This document shows, piece by piece, positions 21,610 to 28,169 of a stretch of DNA of 28,169 nucleotides. The notes under the pieces are model-generated. The model did not search any database. It was not told where the DNA came from and worked only from the letters and a program-made list of their open reading frames with translations. Origin of the DNA: an uncultured Bacteroidales bacterium (GTDB lineage Bacteria > Bacteroidota > Bacteroidia > Bacteroidales > Paludibacteraceae); the NCBI GenBank assembly GCA_937891905.1, contig CALATT010000075.1, positions 1 through 28,169 of the forward strand, given 5' to 3'. Position numbers and translations under genes: made by a program. Each line of letters starts with the position of its first letter. The first letter of the stretch is position 1.

Positions 21610-23703
21610 TTATTCAATAAATCCTTTTTTACGCAATAAGTGCTGCGGATCTGCATCCTTGCCACGGAATTCAAGGTACAACTCTTGTGCATCTTTCGTA
21701 CCGCCTTGCTCTAAAAGACGACGCATACGCGCTGCTGTAGCGGTATCGAAAATATCTCCAGTCTCTACAAAAGCAGCAAAAGCATCACTATCTAACACTG
21801 CCGACCATGTATAACTATAATATCCTGCTGCATAACCTGTAGTGAAGATGTGATTATAGAATGTAGGACGATAGCGAACAATAATCTCTGGTATCATACC
21901 CATCTTCTCCATACTCTGCGCCTCAAAAGCATTCACATCCAGTCCGTCTGCGGTAGTTAATTTATGGAAATCCATGTCCAAGATAGAAGCGCTGAGCAAT
22001 TCTGTCTGCACAAATCCCTGGTTGAACTTAGATGCTTTATTCAATTTTGCAATCAAACTATCAGGAATCACCTCGCCTGTTTGATAGTGGAAAGCATAGG
22101 TCTTGAGTACTTCTGGTTGATAGCAGTAATTTTCCATAAACTGGCTTGGCAGTTCCACAAAATCACGAGGAGTATTGGTTCCGCTCAAACTCTTATAAGT
22201 AGCCTTACTCATCAGTCCATGCAATGCATGACCAAACTCATGGAAGAGTGTCTCCACATCATCCATAGATAATAAAGAAGGATTACCTGCGGTAGGTTTA
22301 TTGAAATTACCCACATTGATGATTACAGGACGATGGTCAATGCCCTCTTCATCCACATATTGCGATACAATATTATTCATCCATGCGCCTGGGCGCTTGC
22401 CTGCGCGTGGGAAATAATCGGTATATAATATACCCACTAACGAACCATCCGCGTAGGTTACTTTAAACACCTCTACCTCCTCATTATACACAGGCATATC
22501 TTGTAATTGCTCAAACTGCAAACCATATAGCTTGGTAGCCACACCAAATGCACCGCTGCGTACATTATTGAGTTCAAAATAAGGTTTCAACTCTTCCTCA
22601 TCCAAAGCATATTTTGCCTTGCGGAGTTTCTCTGCATAATACCACCAATCCCATGGTTGTAGTTTTTCTCCCGGCATATCTTGTTCTAACAACTCTTGTA
22701 ATGCAGCTGCCTCGCGTTTAGCTGCCTCCAAGGATGGTTGCCATACGGATTGTAGGAAAGCGTCCACCGTCTGATGGTTCTTTGCCATGCAGTCTGCCAA
22801 GATATAATCGGCAGGGTTGTCATAACCAAACATTTTTGCTTTCTCTATGCGCAATTCCATCTCACGCACGATGATAGATTTATTATCATTGTCATTATCA
22901 TGATTAGCGCGGGTAGTATATGCCATGAGCAGTTCTTTGCGCAACTCACGATTCTCACAGTATTGCAATACTGGGGTGAATGATGTGCGCTTAGGTGTGA
23001 AAAGCCATTCACCTTCGTGTCCAGCAGCGGTTGCCTCTTCTGCAGCCGCAGCCTTAGCTGACTCGGGTAATCCCCTTAACTCTGCTTCATCCTTAACAAA
23101 ATACTGATACGCATTTGTTTCTGCCACCACATTATTACCAAACTGCAAAGAGAGAAGTCCTAATTCCTTATTAATCTCTTTGAGGCGCTCTTTCTTATCG
23201 GCTGGTAGGTTAGCGCCGTTATCGGCAAACATCTTATAGGTTTCAGTGGTCAATCGCATTTGCTCAGCATTCAGTCCTAAATGTTCGCGCTGATCGTACA
23301 CTGCTTTTACGCGTTGAAAGAGTTGATCATTGAGAATGATACCATCACTCAGTTCGCTCAGCATGGGAGATACCTGCTCAGCAATGGCATTCATCTCATC
23401 ATTACCATCTGCTTCGAGGACATTGAAGAACACACCCGATACACGCTCCAAGAGCATACCTGTGCGATCGAGTGCCACGATGGTATTATCGAATGTAGGT
23501 TCGGCTTGATTAGTCACTATGGCATCAATCTCTGCTTTCTGCTCGGCTATAGCAGCTTCGAAAGCAGGCATGTAATGCTCTATTTTCACTTGGTCAAATG
23601 CAGGAACACCATAAGGCGTTTCTGGCGCTTCCAACAGCGGGTTGGATGGATTGCATGCTAATAAAGTCATAGCGATGGCTGATAAAAAAATTGTTTTTTT
23701 CAT
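21610..23703 (-). CDS. M3-family metallopeptidase lipoprotein (Dcp-like)
   Basis: A 697-aa zinc peptidase of family M3 (thimet oligopeptidase/peptidyl-dipeptidase Dcp). The zinc motif HEFGH is at about 488-492, inside DDVETLFHEFGHALHGLM, with the third ligand glutamate expected in DFVELPSQFMENY; the C-terminal YSYTWSAVLDSDAFAAF region is typical. Unlike cytoplasmic family members it begins with a lipoprotein signal (LLAC, Cys 17), so it should act in the periplasm or on the cell surface and degrade oligopeptides. It follows the AsmA-like gene by 12 bp and precedes a small membrane protein by 2 bp, on the minus strand. Confidence 0.93.
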   Translation of the reverse strand: MKKTIFLSAIAMTLLACNPSNPLLEAPETPYGVPAFDQVKIEHYMPAFEAAIAEQKAEIDAIVTNQAEPTFDNTIVALDRTGMLLERVSGVFFNVLEADGNDEMNAIAEQVSPMLSELSDGIILNDQLFQRVKAVYDQREHLGLNAEQMRLTTETYKMFADNGANLPADKKERLKEINKELGLLSLQFGNNVVAETNAYQYFVKDEAELRGLPESAKAAAAEEATAAGHEGEWLFTPKRTSFTPVLQYCENRELRKELLMAYTTRANHDNDNDNKSIIVREMELRIEKAKMFGYDNPADYILADCMAKNHQTVDAFLQSVWQPSLEAAKREAAALQELLEQDMPGEKLQPWDWWYYAEKLRKAKYALDEEELKPYFELNNVRSGAFGVATKLYGLQFEQLQDMPVYNEEVEVFKVTYADGSLVGILYTDYFPRAGKRPGAWMNNIVSQYVDEEGIDHRPVIINVGNFNKPTAGNPSLLSMDDVETLFHEFGHALHGLMSKATYKSLSGTNTPRDFVELPSQFMENYCYQPEVLKTYAFHYQTGEVIPDSLIAKLNKASKFNQGFVQTELLSASILDMDFHKLTTADGLDVNAFEAQSMEKMGMIPEIIVRYRPTFYNHIFTTGYAAGYYSYTWSAVLDSDAFAAFVETGDIFDTATAARMRRLLEQGGTKDAQELYLEFRGKDADPQHLLRKKGFIE

Positions 23704-23715
23704 TGTTATTACTAT

Positions 23716-26481
23716 TTATTTTGTAGATTGTATTCGTACATTGCGCTCCATGGACTGCTTTATGCGTTGGCGTAGTTCCAAAGACTGTGTATCTACCTTT
23801 TGGTACCAATGTGGGCGGAAATCTTCCGCGAACTTACATTTCGCTAATTTAATCTTTAGATCATCCATTGTGCCACTCACATTCACACCTAAATAGATGG
23901 GTTTGAGCACATTGATATCATAATTAAAAGTCATATTGGTATTGTGTCGTCCACCAAGTGCCACCATATAATTATCCATCTGTACACAAAGCGGGTAAAG
24001 ATCAATCTGATTCTTATAGATAGTCATTTCGGCATTGATAGAGTCTATCTTATTCTCTGTCTTTTTACTAAAGAGCAGGAGTTTGCTGATAGTAGAGAAG
24101 GTTTCTCCATCCAATACCACTAAGTCTTTTCCCGTCAGCGAAGCAGCGCCACGCAGTGTGCTCATCTTGGGTTGGTATTGACTATTGAGGTATGTTTCCG
24201 CCGCAAGATGGAACTCTGCCTGTCCTTTGAAACTACTCAACATCGGTACCATCTGCTCCACCTCTGGTATAATAGATAATAATTCATCAATATCCACATC
24301 AATCATATGATAGTCCAAACCCACATATAAATGGTTAGCACGCGGTGTGCGATACATCGCTGTGAGTTGCAGTTTAGCCGCACGGCATACAAAACCCACC
24401 TCATCCAAGACCACTGTGCCATCATTGATATATATTCCGCCCTTGAGGTCCTTCGCTACTTGATTGAATACTTCCACCTCGTGTATATGGGTATTGAGTG
24501 CTAAGTTCACATCTGTAGGAACTAAAAATGGTGTCATCGTAGTATCCTTCTGCTGCTCTGGTATTGGTTCTGAAGCCACTTGTTCTTGTTCTTCTGCCCC
24601 ACTTTCTGCCGAGAACCATTCCAGTAATTGATTAGCATCGCAGTGAGTGCTTGTGATATCTAATTGTCCTTCAAGCACTGCCTTGTGGCGCAACCATCGA
24701 CCTATATTACGAATCTCTCCTTTGAGACTCAAATCAGATCTACCCATGACTACTTCTGCCTCTTGGATAGCCATTTTTCTATTCGAATAACTAAAATCAA
24801 TAGAAGGTATATACACTTTCTCTGGCAAACGATTTGGTAGATTCAATTCGCCTTGCTTTATATCTACAACGAGGCGTGGATTCCATTGCTGTAAGATATT
24901 TTCACCCTTCTTGTTATAAGCAGCCGAGGCGGTTAGATAAAGTTGCTGTGCACTCACCTCCATCTCGTCCACCATGGACATATATGCTTGCTGTGCATTC
25001 AACTCTATTGCAGCAGACAAAGAAGAACGATTAGCACGACGCTTATGAGATGATTGATTCGGGATTTGCAGTTTGGCATTCGCTATAGGCAAATCCACCT
25101 CTAATGAATCTTGTGCATAGTGAATATCTGTCAAATCCACATCGGCAGTAAACACACCTTTCTCTATGCGCATATTCAGCAAGTCATCCAAACCAATTGT
25201 GGCATTGACTGTTCCTTTTGTCTTGCCAGTGAGCTGCATAGAGTCAGGCAAGAAATAGGTCCAATCCGTCAGTGGTGCATCTACATCCATTTGCACATCA
25301 ATCTGCATCTTTCCCAATAGGTCATTCACCGTTCCTTTGGCTTTCAACTGACTCTCTTTGGTTTTAGCAGACAAATGATGTATCACCACTTTGGATGGTT
25401 GTTTAGCATTGAGGTCTATATCAGCGGTGGCATCGAGTGTGATATGATGCAAGTCATAAGGCAGTGGTTGATAGCGCGCGCTACCTTTTTGTAACAATAG
25501 TCGTGCCTTCAGATGCGGCATTTGGGATTCGTTATATACACCTTGGACTGCTATATCCGCTTTCGCTTTCCCGTCTATCTTTATCTCTTTGAGCGAAGAG
25601 GTAAGGGAAGTGGGAAGCAATGCTAAGAGCGGTTTTACCTGCCAATCGTCTGTTGTTAGGCGTACATCCATCGTATATTCTCCAGAAGATAGACATGGCG
25701 TACCCACCTCTCCATCTATCGTTATCCCATATTCATTCAAGGCACAAATAGCATTATCTATTCTTATCTGCTCCGCACTATTAGCCCACAGGGGTAAATG
25801 TAATTGGAACTGATAATGATTAGCATATTGTTCTCCTTGCACGAAAGCATCTATTTGCTCTGCTTTTACATCTAATACCACTCCTAACAATGTATCTTTC
25901 TCCACTCCTGCCAACGCGATGGTGGTATGATGCAAAGAGGCTGCTATTTGATTTTTATCATCTCTATACGATACGCTCCGGGCATGAATAGTCATATCCT
26001 CGTCCCACCCTATAGATTGTATTCGCCAACCCGTCGTAGTATCCTCCACCACTTCGGTAGTATCACTCAGCGCAATTATATCATAGTTAGTTATACCATC
26101 GGCTGATACATATATATTCGCCGTGATGCCTTCTACGGCAAGTTGCTTAATAAATATATCTCCGCGAATAGCATCAAAAGGTTGCACCGATAGCACTATT
26201 TTTTCTACCGCCGCCAAGGTATCTGGCGCTAAACTATCAATAGGATGAATGAGCGATACATCGTGTATTTCCACACCCAAATAAGGGAAAGTGGAGAAGA
26301 ATGTGACTTCTACCTCTCCTATCTCATGTTCGCAAGTAACGAATTTAGTTGCCACTTGTTGAACGATAGGTGTTAAACGCTCTGGAGTGAAGATGAGATA
26401 GCAAGCCGTGGTGACGACGAGTAATACCATCATCACCACACTCACAAGCGTCCATGTTATGACCTTCAAGGCTTTTTTCAT
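23716..26481 (-). CDS. AsmA-family protein
   Basis: A 921-aa protein with one N-terminal transmembrane helix (about 7-31) and a very long beta-rich periplasmic part, the layout of AsmA/TamB-type proteins that span the periplasm and are linked to lipid movement toward the outer membrane. The N-terminus (LTPIVQQVATKFVTCEHEIGEVEVTFF, in two adjacent stretches of the AsmA start pattern) and the C-terminal region (KGQAEFHLAAETYLNS, VSGTMDDLKIKLAKC) fit the family. A Glu/Gln-rich insert at about 625-650 is probably a flexible linker. The start overlaps the upstream lipoprotein gene as ATGA. It could help deliver lipid or lipoprotein cargo, which cannot be tested here. Confidence 0.88.
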   Translation of the reverse strand: MKKALKVITWTLVSVVMMVLLVVTTACYLIFTPERLTPIVQQVATKFVTCEHEIGEVEVTFFSTFPYLGVEIHDVSLIHPIDSLAPDTLAAVEKIVLSVQPFDAIRGDIFIKQLAVEGITANIYVSADGITNYDIIALSDTTEVVEDTTTGWRIQSIGWDEDMTIHARSVSYRDDKNQIAASLHHTTIALAGVEKDTLLGVVLDVKAEQIDAFVQGEQYANHYQFQLHLPLWANSAEQIRIDNAICALNEYGITIDGEVGTPCLSSGEYTMDVRLTTDDWQVKPLLALLPTSLTSSLKEIKIDGKAKADIAVQGVYNESQMPHLKARLLLQKGSARYQPLPYDLHHITLDATADIDLNAKQPSKVVIHHLSAKTKESQLKAKGTVNDLLGKMQIDVQMDVDAPLTDWTYFLPDSMQLTGKTKGTVNATIGLDDLLNMRIEKGVFTADVDLTDIHYAQDSLEVDLPIANAKLQIPNQSSHKRRANRSSLSAAIELNAQQAYMSMVDEMEVSAQQLYLTASAAYNKKGENILQQWNPRLVVDIKQGELNLPNRLPEKVYIPSIDFSYSNRKMAIQEAEVVMGRSDLSLKGEIRNIGRWLRHKAVLEGQLDITSTHCDANQLLEWFSAESGAEEQEQVASEPIPEQQKDTTMTPFLVPTDVNLALNTHIHEVEVFNQVAKDLKGGIYINDGTVVLDEVGFVCRAAKLQLTAMYRTPRANHLYVGLDYHMIDVDIDELLSIIPEVEQMVPMLSSFKGQAEFHLAAETYLNSQYQPKMSTLRGAASLTGKDLVVLDGETFSTISKLLLFSKKTENKIDSINAEMTIYKNQIDLYPLCVQMDNYMVALGGRHNTNMTFNYDINVLKPIYLGVNVSGTMDDLKIKLAKCKFAEDFRPHWYQKVDTQSLELRQRIKQSMERNVRIQSTK

Positions 26482-26912
26482 TCAGCGGCTACTACCTTAT
26501 TAAAATAGTATTTAAAAGCAGGATATTCTTTTTCGTAATACTCTAATCGTGTATCGGTCAATACAGAAACAACATACACCTTAGGAATATCAGCCCCGCC
26601 GTTATCCATGAGATGTATCTCGGTCAATTGGCCATTCGTTTCAAAGAGGTATTTGAACCATCCATTGCCATATGGTAGTAGATCAGACTCGTGCACATCT
26701 TCTGCCTCGTTCCATTCGCGGCCATAGAGATAACTTACCTCGTCCGACTGCTCGGTGGTAAACCGCACATAATGCTGGGTATTATCTTCTTGCCACAGAC
26801 CCTGCAATGCACTCAATTGGAATGATGGTTCTGTTCCACCATTACCCCAGTTGATACAAGAGGTGAAAGCACAAGCAAGGATAGATAAGATAAAAATGAT
26901 ATGTTTTTTCAT
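26478..26912 (-). CDS. Small lipoprotein, lipocalin-like domain
   Basis: A 144-aa predicted lipoprotein (signal ending FTSC, Cys 19). The mature part is beta-rich and starts with LSALQGLWQEDNTQHYVRF, recalling the GxW start of lipocalin-like domains common in Bacteroidales lipoproteins. The lipocalin assignment is by pattern only. It begins three bases after the ileS stop codon and overlaps the AsmA-like gene by 4 bp, so it is translationally linked to both. No substrate or partner can be named. Confidence 0.78.
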   Translation of the reverse strand: MKKHIIFILSILACAFTSCINWGNGGTEPSFQLSALQGLWQEDNTQHYVRFTTEQSDEVSYLYGREWNEAEDVHESDLLPYGNGWFKYLFETNGQLTEIHLMDNGGADIPKVYVVSVLTDTRLEYYEKEYPAFKYYFNKVVAAE

Positions 26913-26915
26913 TGT

Positions 26916-28169
26916 TTATGCTTTTTGTATAGTGATATGCAGGTTGTATCCATCCATTTCGAGTTCATGCTCGAGGTTCTGTCCATCCGCCAGCGTGATG
27001 GATGTAGCCAATACTTGCGATTGGATATACTCTCCGCAATGCAGCACTGCATCGTGTATCTGCTCTGCATCTTCAAGCACGATAGTGATACGATCGGTGA
27101 TTTCAAGTCCTGACTGCTTGCGGAGGTTTTGGATGCGATTGACTAACTCACGCGCAATACCTTCTTCTATCAGTGCGTCAGTCAATTCGATATCCAATGC
27201 GATGGTGAGAATACCATTATTGCTTACCAACCATCCTGGCATATCTTCGGTGATAATCTCCACATCTTCTGCAGTTAAAGTATAACCGCATAGTTCAAAA
27301 CTTCCATTGGTTTCAAAGGCAGCGATGTCTTCTTGACTCATTTGCGCGATTGCGGCAGCGAGCTGCTTCATCATACCACCCACTTTCTTACCGAGCACTT
27401 TGAACTGTGGTTTGATTTTCTTGACGAGTTGAATCTCCGACTGCTCTGCAGGAACGATAACCAGTTCTTTGATATTCACTTCGCTCTTGATCAGTTCAGC
27501 CACTTGCAGTAATGCCTCGTTGGTTTCTGCGTCTGGCGTAGGTATAACGGCTTTCTGTAGGGGTTGACGCACATTTTTCTCTGCACGCTTGCGCAGACTG
27601 AGAATCATAGAAGTGGCTTGTTGTGCAAGGAACATAGCGCGCTCTAAAGTGCTATCTATCTGCGCTTCGTCCACCACTGGCCATTGGCTGAGGTGTACAG
27701 TCTCTCCTGTAAGGTCTCGATAGATACGATCAGCGAAGAAAGGAGCATTCGGTGCCATCAGTTGAGCAACGGTTTTGAGACAGGTGTATAGGGTGTAATA
27801 AGCGGCTTGCTTATCATCATCCATCTCGCCACCCCAGAAACGCTTACGATTGAGGCGCACATACCAGTTAGACAAGTCATCTTGCACAAAATCAGAGATG
27901 GCACGACCAGCCTTGGTAGGTTCATAGGTTTCATATGCCTCGGTTACCTCTTTGACAAGCGAATTGAGTTTGCTCAACACCCAGTTATCTATCTCTTGCA
28001 GGTCTTGGTTCTTTATTCCTTGTTCTGGATTCCATCCATCCACATTGGCATAGAGGGCGAAGAAACCGTAGGTGTTGTATAGTGTGCCAAAGAACTTACG
28101 GCGCACTTCGTCCACTCCTTCTGGGTCGAACTTCAGGTTCTCCCATGGGCTAGAGTTGGTGAGCATATA
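26916..28169 (-). CDS. ileS: Isoleucyl-tRNA synthetase, C-terminal part
   Basis: The 417 visible codons are the C-terminal part of IleRS, which charges tRNA-Ile; the gene continues beyond the right edge. The visible frame starts in the region just after the KMSKS loop (SSPWENLKFD), continues with the anticodon-binding helical domain (DNWVLSKLNSLVKEVTEAYE, DDLSNWYVRLNRKRFWGG), and ends with the long C-terminal extension of the eukaryote-like IleRS class (IARELVNRIQNLRKQSGLEITDRI). The catalytic HIGH and KMSKS motifs lie outside the window. In many Bacteroidota a dksA/traR-like gene and lspA follow ileS; here a small lipoprotein follows after three bases. Confidence 0.96.
   Translation of the reverse strand, partial: YMLTNSSPWENLKFDPEGVDEVRRKFFGTLYNTYGFFALYANVDGWNPEQGIKNQDLQEIDNWVLSKLNSLVKEVTEAYETYEPTKAGRAISDFVQDDLSNWYVRLNRKRFWGGEMDDDKQAAYYTLYTCLKTVAQLMAPNAPFFADRIYRDLTGETVHLSQWPVVDEAQIDSTLERAMFLAQQATSMILSLRKRAEKNVRQPLQKAVIPTPDAETNEALLQVAELIKSEVNIKELVIVPAEQSEIQLVKKIKPQFKVLGKKVGGMMKQLAAAIAQMSQEDIAAFETNGSFELCGYTLTAEDVEIITEDMPGWLVSNNGILTIALDIELTDALIEEGIARELVNRIQNLRKQSGLEITDRITIVLEDAEQIHDAVLHCGEYIQSQVLATSITLADGQNLEHELEMDGYNLHITIQKA

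Noticed and set aside
26851..27285. 144-aa plus-strand open frame opposite ileS and the lipoprotein start
   Set aside because: Ser/Cys/Ile-rich antisense shadow spanning two real genes.
1..28169. Insertion sequences, phage genes, restriction-modification or other defence genes, tRNA or rRNA genes
   Set aside because: No transposase, integrase, toxin-antitoxin, methylase-nuclease pair or structural RNA was recognised; apart from the TPP riboswitch, the window is protein-coding housekeeping and envelope genes.

Overview
The window looks like an ordinary chromosomal segment of a Bacteroidales (phylum Bacteroidota) genome. The gene order DUF4271-hemD-rnpA-yidD, the Bacteroidota promoter signature (TTTG about 20 bp upstream of TAnnTTTG), several lipoproteins with Bacteroidota-type lipoboxes, a TonB-dependent receptor, an AsmA-like giant and the OmpA/TPR lipoprotein all point there. 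I cannot name the genus. Family assignments rest on reading motifs and on memory of the families; no database search was run.

Layout. Positions 1-205 are non-coding: a strong leftward promoter for a gene beyond the left edge, a pair of TTTGCAAATT repeats and a 9-bp-period CTAG array. From 206 to 11873 every gene is on the minus strand. The first transcription unit (read right to left) starts at a promoter at 11939-11970: OmpA/TPR lipoprotein, a 78-aa basic membrane-anchored protein, mutL, and a calcineurin-like phosphoesterase lipoprotein. The second starts at a promoter at 7225-7256: acpP, a terminator-like hairpin, fabF, a DUF2582-type winged-helix protein, asd, a U32 'peptidase', a DUF4271 membrane protein, hemD, rnpA, yidD, trmD. 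Most joints from asd to yidD overlap or are a few bases long, so this is probably one long housekeeping operon covering fatty-acid synthesis, aspartate-family amino acids, haem synthesis and tRNA maturation.

From 12042 to 21138 genes are on the plus strand: a coiled-coil lipoprotein, an SRPBCC protein, psd, deoC, psuK, psuG, a small outer-membrane barrel and a polytopic membrane protein of unknown function. Then comes a TPP riboswitch followed at once by a TonB-dependent receptor, presumably for thiamine. deoC-psuK-psuG is a nucleoside/pseudouridine salvage group; psuK and psuG overlap by 4 bp.

From 21104 to the right edge genes are again on the minus strand and tightly packed: ileS (5' part outside the window), a small lipoprotein, an AsmA-family protein, an M3-family metallopeptidase lipoprotein and a small membrane protein whose 3' end overlaps the TonB receptor gene by 35 bp, tail to tail.

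No mobile element, CRISPR array, tRNA, rRNA or defence system was seen, and no gene-free stretch exceeds 300 bases. The most unusual items are two CTAG arrays with 9-bp period on either side of trmD, whose TAG triplets mostly fall in frame with the gene upstream; a TPP riboswitch whose P1 helix pairs with the AUG start codon; a terminator-like hairpin between acpP and fabF; and a MutL with a degenerate endonuclease motif.
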